Assembly: GCA_032209605.1 (NCBI GenBank)
Contig: JASFXZ010000004.1
Coordinates: 37,358,401-37,422,400 of the forward strand
Origin: Mactromeris polynyma
Lineage: Eukaryota > Mollusca > Bivalvia > Venerida > Mactridae
Reading direction: 5' to 3'
Length of the DNA stretch: 64,000 nt
Positions 27,711 to 38,879 of the stretch are shown here, in pieces (the first letter of the stretch is position 1; each line of letters opens with the position of its first letter). A model generated the notes under the pieces. The model ran no database searches. It was given only the letters and a program-made list of their open reading frames with translations, and had not been told where the DNA came from. The position numbers and the translations under genes are program-made.

Positions 27711-27892
27711 CTGTAATTAAACACTTTGACGTAAGAACTACACACATACGATGATAAGCTTTATTTATCAAATTATACAACATAATTGACAGGTGAAAGA
27801 GAAAGGATAACATCACCTTGCATAAAGAGCCGAAGCGAGGATACGATGTTGTACGTGAGTTGAAACAAGAGTCAAACTGATCCCTCCGAGCT

Positions 27893-28350
27893 ATGAAGAA
27901 ACTGACGAGTTGGTTTTTGTTTTCTGTAACAATTTTAATAGCAGCATTGTCACCATGGTTCTGTGGAAAGGCCGCTACGAAGTACGTCATTAGAGAGCCT
28001 TTACGACTTGTCTTTCCAAATAATAGCATGCACGTAAAAAGTGTGTCTGAATGTTTAATAAGTATTTATATTGTGCCTATTTTAACTATCGCAACATTTG
28101 CGTGGAACACCTGATGACAACCACAATATGTGGTTGAGATGGGTATGTGTGTGGATGTGGTGGTAGCTGTGGATATAGTGGTTGATATGGTAGAGGATAC
28201 GATGGCTGTGGTTGTGGAAGTGGCTGTTGATATGGTGGCTGTGGTTATTGTGTTGGCTTTGGATATAGTGGATATGGTGTTGACTGTGGATATGTTGGTT
28301 GATATGGTAGTGGATTTGCTGGTAGCTGTATATATGGTAGTTATATGGTA
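27893..28350 (+). pseudogene. Signal peptide ORF followed by decayed Gly/Cys/Tyr-rich repeat
   Basis: An ATG at 27893 opens a convincing signal peptide (MKKLTSWFLFSVTILIAALS, then PWFCGKA). A donor-like CAC/GTAAAA occurs at 28034. From about 28150 the plus strand has a frame rich in Gly, Cys, Tyr and Ser (repeats such as GYSGYG and GCGCGSGC). That composition is known from glycine-rich secreted and shell-matrix proteins. The frame is broken by three TGA codons at 28183, 28228 and 28300, each in the context TTGATATGG. Whether the signal peptide and the Gly-rich part belong to one gene is inferred. The Val/Met/Asp-rich frame in the same bases is a shadow. Confidence 0.4.
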
Positions 28351-28989
28351 GTGGCTATGATTATGGTCATGGCTGTGAATATGGTAGTGAATATGGTGAC
28401 TGTGGCTGTGATTGTTGTGGTAGCTGTAGTAATAATTGGGGTAGTGGCTGTGACTGTACGGCTGTGGTAGTAATCAGTCTGGGTGGTGACAGAGATGCCA
28501 CCAGCGGCGTGTAATTGTGAAAGTTGTGGAAACTGTGGTGGTGATGATTGCGTAGATGGTGATGGCGGTTATGTTAATGTATATAATGGTATTTGTGGTA
28601 GTGGTAGTGTCTGTGGTAATGAATGTTGTTTATTATCGGGCCGTTTTGTAATCTACAATCGTGTATTGTTATATACAATGTATGTCACACTAGAATTTAC
28701 ATCCAATACAACCGCCTCTCCTCAAAAGTACGTCTAGTTTGTTAACTGGTACTGAGGTACCGAAATTATTAAAACAAGAGGCAGTCGCAGCAGCAATATC
28801 CCCCCTCGAAAGGCTAAGCTTAAGTAATTGGAATTCAAACTGTATTTCCTTCACCTTCTGGGCAACAAAATTACCGGAACATATACGGGAATAACACTAC
28901 CAATTGAGATGAACGTGTCGCTATGCTTATATGATAAGTGATTGATTTCTAGTTCTTTGGTAGAAATATTGGACTCACGATGTGTTTGA
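28351..28989. other. Gly/Cys-coding remnant and spacer
   Basis: GGT/TGT-rich sequence continues to about 28630. A short frame at 28498-28625 (plus) reads NCESCGNCGGDD and GICGSGSVCGNECC, again Gly/Cys-rich. From 28740 to 28980 nothing is recognised. Confidence 0.35.
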
Positions 28990-29367
28990 GATATGATGTG
29001 GCTTCGGTAGTGGTGGCGGTGGGAGAAGTAGTGGTTGCGGTAGTAGTGGTTGTGATAATATGGGTGGCAGTGTTGGTAGTTGAGGTAATGGTGGTAGTGA
29101 TGGCTTTGGTTGTAGTGGTGGTTATGGTAGTCGTAATGATAATGGTGTATGTGGTGGTAATGGTGGTTGCGGTGGCTGTGGTAGTAGTGATGGCGGTGGT
29201 AATTGTTTCGATGTGTCGGTGGTGATTATTTTGGTGGCTGCAATGGTGGTTGTTCAATTGGCTGTGGTGTATGTTGTTGTTGTGGTTGTGGTTGTTTTGG
29301 TGGTTGTTGTGGTTGTGTTGGTAATTATGACTCTAGTGTTGATTGATTTGATAGCTACGGTGGTAAT
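28990..29367 (+). repeat. Imperfect GGT-rich tract with Gly/Cys coding bias
   Basis: From 29005 one plus-strand frame encodes a Gly/Ser/Asn/Cys-rich stretch (e.g. CGGNGGCGGCGSSDGGG) with one TGA at 29081. Past 29215 the Gly/Cys bias moves to another frame (GGDYFGGCNGGC). The complementary strand is open as a Thr/Ile-rich frame for 102 codons, so coding strand cannot be assigned from openness alone. Either decayed coding sequence or trinucleotide-like expansion. Confidence 0.45.
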
Positions 29368-29906
29368 GGTGACTGAGCCGGTGATTGGTTTGGTGGCTGC
29401 GGTGGTAATGATGACTGAGATGGTGATTGATTTGATGGCTGCTGTGGTAATGATGACTGAGATGGTGATTGGTTTGGTGGCTGCGGTGGTAATGATGACT
29501 GAGCTGGTGAATGGTTTGGTGGCTGCGTTGGAAATGATGACTGAGGTGGTGATTAGTTTGGTGGCTGCGGTGGTAATGATGGCCCGAGCTGGTGATTGGT
29601 TCGGTGGCTGCTGTGGTAATGATGGCTGAGCTTGTGATTTGTTTGGTGGCTGCTGTGGTAATGATGGTTGAGGTGGTGATTGGTTCGGTGGCTGCGGTGG
29701 TAATGATGACTGAGCTGGTGATTGGTTTGGTGGCTGCGGTGGTTATGATGGCTGAGGTGGTTATTTGTTCGGTGGCTGCGGTGCTATTGATGACTAAGGT
29801 GGTGATTGGTTCGGTAGCTGCGGTGGTAATGATGACTGAGGTGGTGATTGGTTTGATGGCTTCCGTGGTAATGATGACTGAGGTGGTGATTGGTTTGATG
29901 GATGAC
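29368..29906 (+). repeat. 42-bp minisatellite, about 13 units
   Basis: Units of 42 bp (14 codons) repeat head to tail, with core GGTGATTGGTTTGGTGGCTG then CGGTGGTAATGATGACTGA. In one frame each unit reads GDWFGGCGGNDD followed by a stop, mostly TGA and once TAA. In another frame the array is open (Val/Met/Ala/Gly-rich) because 42 is a multiple of three. One unit near 29580 carries an extra base. Confidence 0.85.
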
Positions 29907-31369
29907 CTTTGTGGCGATTGTTTTGTGTCTGTGGTGAAACTGATGGCTGTAGTGGTGGTAGTGGTCGTGATGTTGGTAGTGACTGTGGTGATGGAGTGGA
30001 GTTGATAGACTGGTGATGGTTGTATCGGTTCTATCTCGGTATATTATAATCTACTTTATAGACATAAATAGATAAACCATGGCCAAATAATTGAATATGA
30101 CGATATTAGGATATTGACTCTAGTAAGACACTTTTTGGGGCTACATTTTATATGCTCAACAGAAATATTGGTCAGATAACTTTAACAATGGGTAAGAAAT
30201 TTAACCAAATTCCAAACCTTTTTTAACACCTTAGTTGTACGTTTTAATGTACGAGAGCCGAAAGAGAACTGCCGAAAAGTGTGCTGTCAAATTCAGAGCC
30301 ACAAACACCACGGTCTTAAACGGTTCACATGGACTAATGTCATACAGATAATTAGATAGTAAAACTTCGTTATCTCGATGAGTGATGGGAACAAAGAAAA
30401 TACCCGAGATATCGATATGCACGTCATTTCGAAGATTTCATTTGCCATCATAACGGTTATTGTACTTGCTCTTATTTCATCAAATATATTCGAATAAATG
30501 ATTTATTCTGTTACCTTACAGTAATGCGGATAGTTTAATGAATACCATTATACTTATGTCTTTTAACAAATGCATCAATTGAGCATCATAATCTCATTTC
30601 GTACTAAAATGTGTAATTTAGCTTGCTATGAAATATAGAAGTGACTTAGTGTGTAGTTGCGTTGCATAACCACAACAAATCTGTCAAAAATTAAGATACC
30701 GAAAAACTTTTATTTTTATGAATTGTTACATTATGATGATTCTTCATTAGATTTAGTAACACTCAATTAAAAGCTACGATCATAAACTGTAATTTTATAA
30801 CGTATCACCATTTTGCCATGTATTAACAGTACATTTTCACCTCCATTGTCGCTTCATTTCAATGTTTGGCAGTCACTCACACGTGTACATATTTAATCGA
30901 ATTCAATATTTACATTTACCGTTTTGATTTAAGTACAAAGGTGAAACAAACAATTTCAAATAATACGTATGTCCCAGAACTGCTTCCACTAGGGGTAAAA
31001 AACACCGACTGCACACATAACAAATAACACATACGCTGTAATCGCAAACTACTTAATGCGCATAACGCAACTGGTCCCGAGAGTTTTAAATGAATATACA
31101 AACAAAATCGCACCAATGTTGACATTATATTTGGCATGTCTGTTACAAGTGCTTCACATCCCTTGGATTGGGATAACTTGCTATTTCCTGTTACCTTTAT
31201 TTATTGTTATTGATTTCGCTAGGTTTTTTGTTCTGTAGAATTCTGATATAAATCATCCAGTTATGGCGAGCAGGACAAACTGAGGTTGCTTGCTTACTTG
31301 GTTCTAATACATGTACCGTTTCTTTTATTTTATTGTGTACGTAGTGGTTGATATGCTTTTATGAATTAA

Positions 31370-31480
31370 TTATTGCCTACTTAGTCAATATGGGACCGTG
31401 CTGGAAATCAATGACGATATAGCGCTTAAGTGTGAGGTTAGCTAGCTGCTAAATCGATATAAAGTACATCTTTGTAGACA
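31370..31480 (-). repeat. Dispersed element R1, partial
   Basis: TTGCCTACTTAGTCA, GAAATCAATGAC and GTGTGAGGTTAGCTAGCTGC match the outer end of the R1 copies at 4.8 and 51.2 kb. The rest of the element is absent. Confidence 0.55.
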
Positions 31481-32082
31481 GCTAATGTGGCTCTTTAGCT
31501 CGGGTTTCTTGCAGAACCCAACTTGTTGGTTTTATCCATGTCAATACAGCGAGGTCAGATGGATGTTGCTATCCTTAAATCAGCTACATACAAAACAACT
31601 TTAGAGAATTGTCCAAGTGACTAGCATCAGTATATTTAAGGGAAATAGACAAAATGGATAATGTTACAAAGACAAGTACCAGATTTGTTACTAACTTATA
31701 TAGCAAGACTTCGGGTTCAGTCTCAAATATCCTAAACGATTTTGCAATGGAACCAATTACAGTATTGAAACAATGTAATCGGCTAACACTATTTCGTAAG
31801 ATAGTCTACAATCATGAAGATGTTGATCCTAAACAATATCTCTGAACATTCAAAAGATAATAAGACACATCATCACATGACTTTCTAAATACCAACTACT
31901 ACATTGTATTACTATATACACTCCTTTTTTCCTAGTACTGTTGTCCAGTAGAATGAATTGCTATCACATGTAAGTCAGCACCGATTCAATCTTATGATAA
32001 GACTTATGTCGGCGCTGACAGGATTCTCAACGCATAATCATGAACACTCTGTTTTTATCCTGATTGCTGCACTTCAGACCCA

Positions 32083-32160
32083 CTTGTCTAGCTCAGTTCA
32101 CAGCGTAATAGACTTTCAACCGTCAGATCCGGGTTCAATTCCCAGGTTGGGATGGTAATT
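32083..32160 (+). repeat. tRNA-derived SINE head
   Basis: TTGTCTAGCTCAGTTCACAG resembles an A box, and ATCCGGGTTCAATTCCCAGG holds a good B box. The predicted tRNA fold looks incomplete, and non-tRNA sequence follows, so a SINE is more likely than a functional tRNA gene. Confidence 0.5.
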
Positions 32161-33585
32161 TACTTCCGTGCTATAGCTTACGGTCATGTCCTCACTGATA
32201 ATGCAGGATACAAAACATGACATATTCGGGTTATTGCCAAGTTATGGCAAACAATGACATCAACCCAATATTTACATGAACTTGGGACAGTTTTAGTGAA
32301 ACTGGGAAAACAATTCAAAAACATGTCACAGAGAACTGTTAAGTTCGTTTGTACGTTGTCTGTGTAAGTCATGCATTTCAGATATTTTACTTTTAAACAA
32401 ACATTTACTGTGCCAAGTTGAGTCCATGGAGTTTTATATCTGGTTTGTATAATAATATTATTCATATTCAAGATACTTGAAAATAAGCTGCCATCATTAT
32501 TTTTCGTAGTTCCAGTTCTATATGCAAGTCACTAAAACAATGCGTATCCACAACAGCGTCTAAATAATTACACTAGCAACGACTGTAGTGTGTGTTCATG
32601 TCTTGGTTGAACACATTTAAATGATATATTACTCGTTATAGAATATCCCGGAAACGTTATATGAAAATAATGTTAAGCACGAGTCAAATAAATGTTATCA
32701 TTGTAAATTATTCATTATACAGTAGACATTGTATTAAAAGACTACCCAAGGGACAGCCAAAAAGTGGTCGCTTAATAAAATGGTATCTTAATATATATCG
32801 ACAAATTTAATAAAAGTTAAGTACAAATCAATGTCCAACTGAACAGTCAAAACGTATAAAAAACATCCTCTTTCCTTTCAAATAAATCTATGTTGTGAAA
32901 AAAGGGTCGTAAATTTAAACCATTCCATCAGTTCACTAGGCAATAGATCATTAAGTATATACAAGTGCCTAATTCTTACATTCCATGTATGTTATCCAAT
33001 GTGACATTGTTCATGTACTTAAAGGTGTAGTCACTGTACTCAGTATTTGGGTTGCTGTACTCAGTATTTGGCTCGCTGTACTCAATATTATACTTAGTAT
33101 AACGATTGTTTTGAAACTGTTCTGGGTGTATGGATGGCTGATGTAAATGTGCAATGCTTTACTAAGTTGTAAGCTTCGTTACAAAACACTGTGTGTCTGT
33201 TTGTTTGATTGTTTGTAATAATGAGAATTAAGACGATGCGAACAAGAACATTCACTTCTTGTTTACAATTCAAAAGACGAATTATCTTAATACGGAATTT
33301 CGACTAAATCCCCGATCTTAATTACATATAAATACAGTACTATTATACCAACTAAGTAATGTCAACCCGGGACTCCGACTCTACACAGACAACAATGACT
33401 TATGACCTGCTGATAAATAAAGCAAGGAATCATAACAGAACAACTGAGATAAAATTAAGGTCAAGTTTTTAAATTATTGTAATATTGTCAATTAAGTTAG
33501 CCTACTCATGAAGAAACAGCTTATTATAATTGGATTACATGTTTTGTTCCTAGCGGAAGGTATTGAGTATTTATTAGTTACTATA

Positions 33586-33734
33586 CAATCTCACTGAAGG
33601 ACCATCTCAATAATAAGATCACCGCAACATTAAGAACGCAATTTTCCAGTCCATTTTCACTGCTATTCAACCTCAATGTTAAGACCAGTTTTCAAAGGTC
33701 CCAAGGATTGTCTTATTATTGAGATTTTACTGTG
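33586..33734 (+). mobile_element. pogo-like MITE copy M1
   Basis: Diverged left end CAATCTCACTGAAGGACC. The interior shared with the other copies includes TCAATAATAAGA, AAGTCC-like, TTCAACCTCAATGTTAAGAC and AGTTTTC, and the right end is TTATTGAGATTTTACTGTG, flanked by TA. Confidence 0.65.
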
Positions 33735-34315
33735 TATAAAAGCATCATTATAAATCTAACACAATCAAATCAAAAGTTTATTCGTATATATAGGCCACCG
33801 GCCAACATTACACCACAATACATTTATGTGCAACAGAATACAAGGTCAAGAGTTGTGTCATCAATTAGATTACAATATGATAAACTCTTAGGGACAGCTA
33901 CGTTATATTTTTTTGTATGTGTATGGAAGCTAATTAATAGTCCATGACAAGAGCGTTTTATATGTATGCTATCAGATGATAATTATGATATTCTAATACA
34001 TATGCTGTACTCTAACACGTATAGAGATAAGGAAATAACATAAGGAGGCTGAGTCCTCCACGAGACAGACACATTTTATGAAAATATCACTTTGTCCCGT
34101 AGATTCTATAAAATGTGAAATGTACGTGTGACAACATACATAAAGAGACAAAGTGAATTGTCAGACTTGAGATGAATAATAGACAACGGAATTGTTACAC
34201 TTTACATAAACATGACACAATAACAATCGTTACCCTTTACATGAGCATGAACAAATCACAAATGTAACACTTTACATAAACATGAAAAAACACAGGTGTT
34301 TCACTTTACATAAAC

Positions 34316-36576
34316 ATGAAAAATCGAAAATGTTCTACGCTGTGTGTTTTGGCTATGGTAATGGCGTCATATTCTCTTCCAGTATCATACGCTGGACCAA
34401 GATGTTTTGATTGTCAAAGGCGCCCGGAAGCTCGAGACTGTGATCACGTGACTACGTGTGGAGATCATGAGGTAGTTATGTTAATACAGTTAAACCTCAC
34501 TAAAAGACCACCGCAATAATAAGACCACCTCGAAATTAAGAACACACATTTGAAGTCCATTTACACTGTTTTGCTCTTTCTTCAACCTCAATATTAAGAC
34601 CAGTTTTCTAGAGTCCCAGTGGTGGTCTTATTATCGAGGTTTTACTGTATTGTAATTCTTTAAAATACTCGAGTAGAATATTTTACAAATACCTTGAAAA
34701 TAATATTGGTATATTTTGCATATATATATGTTTCGCGTAGCTCAATGATTACTAGTTAGTAAAAAAGCAACAATTAACACACTGGAGTAATGTAATGAAA
34801 TAGCAAAGACCAGGTCTTTGAGAATAAGAACAAGGCAGTTTCATGCATTTTCACGTATTTTCACACCCAAGTGTCCTCTGTCTGACTCTGGGTGACCCAT
34901 ATTGAGTGTGAACAATTATAAAATCAAATATGTGCCTAAAATTATTTGTGGCCCATTTTCATAGATATTTGAGTGTAATGTGAGATCTGACAGTGATCGT
35001 GTGTGATTTGAGTGTTGAGTGTAATTATATGTTATAATTCTGGCCCCTGATGTTCGTTAGTTTTTCCATACGCCAATTTAAAATCTCTGATACATAGTAT
35101 GTAAGAAGTAAACAATTAATATATTAACATGCCAGGTATGTCACGTGACGCAACTAGTATCGGACAGTGGAAACGTATACTATGATGTTGGCTGTGTAGA
35201 CAAATTGGTGAGTTGTTGTATGAATGGTATATGTAAGTCTTACCCATTGTGTCGACTAGCCTTTAAAATCCTTGTACCGCCTCAGTAGCTCAATTGGTAG
35301 AGTGTCCGCTTTGAGTGCGAGAGGTTTTGGGTTCGATCACTGGCCGCGTCATACCAAATATGTGAACAATGGTACAAGTAGCTCCCTTGCTAGGCACTCA
35401 GTACTAGTATATGAAGGCTACTATCAGCCCTGGTAGGTATCTGTAAGAGGACACCTTGCTAGGCACTCAGTACTAGTATATGAAAGCTAGTATCTGCCCT
35501 GGTAGGTATCTGTAAGAGGACACCTTGCTGGTCACAGCTTTGTAGCCTCTGTTACTTGATGATCGTATGCGACGTTAAATACAGCTTCTTTATTATATCG
35601 TTATCTCTCAGTCACGAAGGTTCTAGTCAAATCATGTTGAATGAATTCAATTAATGTTCTAAATGAATAGATGTACGGTGAAACCTCCATAATAAGACCA
35701 TGAGACCATTGGGACCCTAGAAAACTGATCTTCTTATTTTGAGTAGGTCTTGTTTATTGAGGTGATCTTTAAGTCAGGTTTTACTGTATATGTGTAAACA
35801 TCATCTATATACACGTTATTGGAGGTATGTCTTAATGGTCAATCGCCATTATTTACATCATCACCATATGCGCTGCTTGAAGAGACGTTCAAAGCACTGA
35901 TTGCTTTGCAAGTTTAACTTGTACAGATGTATTTGTTTACCAAACATCACTGATAATACAGAAAACACAGAATCGTAGCAGAAATGTTAATGCAAGAATG
36001 ATACAACATGTAAGACATACATTGTGTGATATTGTCGTAAACAATGACTATTTTTATTACAATATAGATGAAGAAATAATAATAATGATATACAGTATGA
36101 CCTCACTTAAAATACCACCTCAACAATAAGACCACCTCAATATTAAGTCCACAATTTTCAAGTCCATTTCCACCATTTTGCTCTTTAGTCAACCTCAATA
36201 TTAAGACCGTCCCCATAATAAGACCAGTTTTCAAAGGTTCCAATGATGGTCGCATTATTGAGGTTTTACTGTTCATATAGAGGAAAGAGATCGAGACCCG
36301 ATATAAGTTCGGATGATAACAAGTTATTCGGATAGAAGGTTATTGAAATTACGAGATGTGACTGTAGTAATATCAACTATACGGTTGCTATGCGCAGTGT
36401 ATCAGATTTCTTTCTCATTGTAGAGATGCAACACAAAACGGTCACCCCTAATATCAGGTATTTTAGAGGAAGAAAATGGCGATATTGTTACTTGTGCCTC
36501 CTGTTGCGATGGTGATTTTTGCAACTCCGGCGGATGTGGGACACAGCGTGTGTATATCATTTATTTGTGCATCTAA
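34316..36576 (+). CDS. Secreted Ly6/uPAR (LU, three-finger) domain protein, gene 1
   Basis: Three exons join in phase 0: 34316-34471, 35136-35207 and 36424-36576 (TAA), with GT-AG introns, for a 126-aa product. Residues 1-26 form a signal peptide (hydrophobic core around VLAMVMASYSL). The mature part has the LU cysteine order: C30-x2-C33, C42, C48, C54, GC72, C78, then C99-x2-C102-C103-x4-C108-N109. The ending CC-x4-CN is the family hallmark. Extra Cys 113 lies past the core. The C-terminal 13 residues after CN (ending IIYLCI) are somewhat hydrophobic but short, so GPI anchoring is uncertain. Exon boundaries fall between the fingers, as in other LU genes. A paralogue lies 0.9 kb downstream. 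The introns hold MITEs and a SINE. Role unknown; LU proteins serve as receptors, receptor modulators or secreted ligands. Confidence 0.85.
34487..34647 (+). mobile_element. pogo-like MITE copy M2 (161 bp)
   Basis: Ends CAGTTAAACCTCAC and GAGGTTTTACTG are inverted repeats flanked by TA on both sides. It starts 15 bp after the exon 1 donor of LU gene 1. The interior has CAATAATAAGACCACC and its inverted counterpart GGTGGTCTTATTATCG. Confidence 0.8.
35279..35600 (+). repeat. tRNA-derived SINE with internal 69-bp duplication
   Basis: The head reads GTAGCTCAATTGGTAGAGTG (A box) and GGTTTTGGGTTCGATCAC (B box), then CGTCATACCAAA, which begins the non-tRNA body. A body block starting CTTGCTAGGCACTCAG at 35386 repeats at 35455 (69-bp period), and a shortened third start appears near 35525. 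The tail is GATCGTATGCGACGTTAAATAC. It lies in intron 2 of LU gene 1. Confidence 0.75.
35676..35786 (-). mobile_element. pogo-like MITE copy M3, shortened
   Basis: The left end CGGTGAAACCTCCATAATAA and the right end CAGGTTTTACTG are inverted and flanked by TA. The interior GGGACCCTAGAAAACTGATC is antisense to the other copies. It lies in intron 2 of LU gene 1. Confidence 0.65.
36093..36271 (+). mobile_element. pogo-like MITE copy M4
   Basis: The left end CAGTATGACCTCACTT follows TA. The interior includes CAACAATAAGACCACCTC and TTCAAAGGTTCCAATGATGG, and the right end is TTATTGAGGTTTTACTG. It lies in intron 2 of LU gene 1, about 150 bp before exon 3. Confidence 0.7.
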
Positions 36577-36585
36577 CTCGCTGTC

Positions 36586-36855
36586 ATGACGATACAATTT
36601 ATGTCCGCATATATGACGATACAATTCATGTCCGTATATATGACGATACAATTCATGTCCGCATATATGACGATACAATTCATGTCCGTATATATGACGA
36701 TACAATTTATGTCCGCATATATGACGATACAATTCATGTCCGCATATATGACGATACAATTCATGTCCGCATATATGACGATACAATTCATGTCCGTATA
36801 TATGACGATACAATTCATGTCCGCATATATGACGATACAATTCATGTCCGCATGT
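36586..36855 (+). repeat. 27-bp minisatellite, ten units, just after the LU gene 1 stop
   Basis: Ten near-identical 27-bp units (ATGACGATACAATTCATGTC then CGCATAT or CGTATAT). They begin 10 bp after the TAA of LU gene 1, probably in its 3' UTR. Because 27 is a multiple of three, the array is open in several frames on both strands; the plus-frame peptide unit is MTIQFMSAY. That frame is the LU frame itself. No independent coding evidence. Confidence 0.9.
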
Positions 36856-36975
36856 ACAGTTATAATTCATTTAGTTGACCAAATTAGAAGGAACGATGGA
36901 GTGATTTCTTTAGTAGGTCAATGTTCGAAATTAATCATTAACAAGAGGGAACCTGTACTATTGATAATAATTTAA

Positions 36976-37425
36976 TTAAAACAGGACGTAGCCATGACAA
37001 CCGGATTTAAAACCATAAGACACTTTGAAACCAATGAACAGAAACAGTTGAAATGATTTCTGGATACCTTTACCAAATGGAACAAACAAAACGAAGCCTT
37101 ATACAGTCACTGGTGTTTCGGTCTGTTTTATATTTGGTAATGAACACCGCACACTGACGCAAACAAACACGAGTCGCGCGGGGTCCCCCATGCCTCCGAC
37201 TGCATTCGCTTGCAAACGACAGGACTCCCGGCTTCGCTACCGACGTCGGGACGCGGTGAAAGAAGAGAAGCCGAAGCCAAGACCGGTCCAGGCAGCGGCG
37301 CACGAATCAGGCGTTTGATTTAAGCTTGTGTTAGTCTTCCAAAGTCCTTGAAATAAAAGCGGAATGAGACTGATTTAATGTCGTTACTTTATAGCATTTG
37401 AACTGTTCGAGACCAGCGATACTAA
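36976..37425. other. Inter-gene spacer between the LU genes
   Basis: A locally GC-richer stretch (37150-37300) carries a 77-codon minus-strand frame with no domain. No promoter motif could be supported. Confidence 0.35.
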
Positions 37426-37468
37426 AACAACGTACTAAACAATTATGAAATACTAATTGTTATTACAG

Positions 37469-38510
37469 CAATAGCAGCATTGTCGTCAGGAAGTAGAGGT
37501 CCAATATGCTTCACATGTCCGCATGGACAAATAACCCCGGATCAGTGTGATAAAGTGACCGTCTGTGGACGTGATCAGGTAGAAATGCAGCCTTATAGTT
37601 GTTGACGGGGGAAATAAATAGTTTTGCTTTGATATGGGAATAACGGCCGATTGTATACATATTAATTTTCACACAATCATGAATATTTAAAGTGAACGAA
37701 CATTTTCAATAGACGCTTTTAATAAGGGCATGAACTGTGCATTTACGAAAAGATAGTTTGCGAATTCATCTTGATCACAATTGCATGAATGAAATATGCA
37801 TAATTGTTTGGAATAAATTGACATGATATATAAACATTTATATACATTTGACGTCATGATGGTTCGTGTTACGTTTCAGTCCTGCTACATACAACCAGTG
37901 ATTGGTTTTGGTGGGGACCAACTGTCCGCCTCTGGTTGTACAACATCAGTAAGTAGCAAAGTATTTATATTATGGTTTATCTAAAGTTGCTTCAAGAATA
38001 TCCTTTTCGTTTGCGCTGTGTCTATTGGTCAATATTTTACATAACATCTTTTGATTGGCTGACCCCCTCACGATTTGTTTACAACCGTTCTCAAGAAAAT
38101 TAAAACGGCCAATACATGTAATATAACATAATATGGCAAGCAATTTATCAAATACAGTACGGAGAAGGTTATAAATGGCATACAATGATCAAGATATTAA
38201 AGTGAATGTGAATACATGATTCATGAAAATATCGAAATGTGAATGTCTTATATTGTTCGTGTATAATTACAGTTCACCACATTTTATAATGTTCATCTGA
38301 ACTGCAATATCGTCAACCACAAGAACTACCAATGTCTAAACATCTTTGGTGTACAGTTCTTCTATCAAATTATTAGAGATATGTCTATGTGGTATACTAA
38401 TTGCATCATAATGTTATCATGTACAGTGTTCAGCTGGAAGTGTTTTAGTTGGCCGAAGAGACATTACCACGTGCGAGGGATGTTGTCATGGTGATTTCTG
38501 TAACTTGTAA
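37469..38510 (+). CDS. Ly6/uPAR (LU) domain protein, gene 2; 5' end unresolved
   Basis: Exons 37469-37578, 37879-37947 and 38427-38510 (TAA) join in phase 0 and encode a LU domain: C-x2-C (ICFTCP), C, C, C (SCYIQP), GC, C, then TCEGCC-x4-CN. The reading ends two residues after Cys-Asn, so there is no tail for an anchor. The first exon begins either at an acceptor (TATTACAG at 37468, phase 1, with a TACTAAT branch-like motif upstream), or it extends upstream. The in-frame upstream sequence, EILIVITAIAAL, looks like a signal peptide core. In the second reading no in-frame ATG exists, and the ATG at 37445 is out of frame by one base. Paralogue of LU gene 1, same strand and same exon boundaries. 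Confidence 0.68.
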
Positions 38511-38650
38511 GATCATTACATTCGCTCACACCCTGTATATTATTCATTTTATTTCCATACTTCATACAATTATAAGTTAACTGACAATTTCGATATGTAT
38601 AATTGCATTGTGTGTTATTGTGGTTAACTGTATTTCAGTAAGGTATATTG

Positions 38651-38779
38651 TGGGATGCTTCTAGTCACACGTCTTTGTGCTACTTTACAATTATGGGATG
38701 CTTCTAGCCACACGTCTTTGTGCTACTTTACAATTGTGGGATGCTTCTAGCCACACGTCTTTGTGCTACTTTACAATTA
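38651..38779 (+). repeat. 43-bp tandem repeat, three units
   Basis: Three near-identical units starting TGGGATGCTTCTAG at 38651, 38694 and 38737. They lie 140 bp past the LU gene 2 stop. The 63-codon frame across them is repeat-derived. Confidence 0.85.
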
Positions 38780-38879
38780 CTCACACGCTATGTGGTCAAT
38801 CTCTTTCTGAAATAACACAAACAAAACAACATGGTTACTTTTACTTTTTAAATACCAACGGACGATGAAAATAAAAGTG

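Larger units (their letters stand above)
30010..33580. other. Spacer with repeat fragments, no gene recognised
   Basis: Contains a pogo-like fragment near 30355-30425 (AAAACTTCGTTATCTCGA ... CCCGAGATATCGA), a partial R1 at 31370-31480, a tRNA-like SINE head at 32083-32160, and about three ~22-bp tandem units (CTGTACTCAGTATTTGG) at 33033-33095. No frame has domain support. Confidence 0.4.

Noticed and set aside
28949..29257. Thr/Ile-rich 102-codon minus-strand frame (mucin-like)
   Set aside because: It is the complement of GGT-rich repeat DNA. Low-complexity composition explains the openness; no leader or splice support.
35281..35345. Functional tRNA gene
   Set aside because: A and B boxes are present, but the stems look incomplete and a SINE body follows. 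The same holds for 32083, 43795 and the minus-strand copy at 17.8 kb.
36586..36855. CRISPR-like regular array
   Set aside because: Units are directly adjacent with no spacers, in an animal genome. It is a minisatellite, as are the 20-, 22-, 36-, 42- and 43-bp arrays.
36463..36975. Four overlapping 90-135-codon frames on both strands
   Set aside because: All come from the 27-bp array, whose length is a multiple of three. Only the LU exon ending at 36576 has gene evidence.
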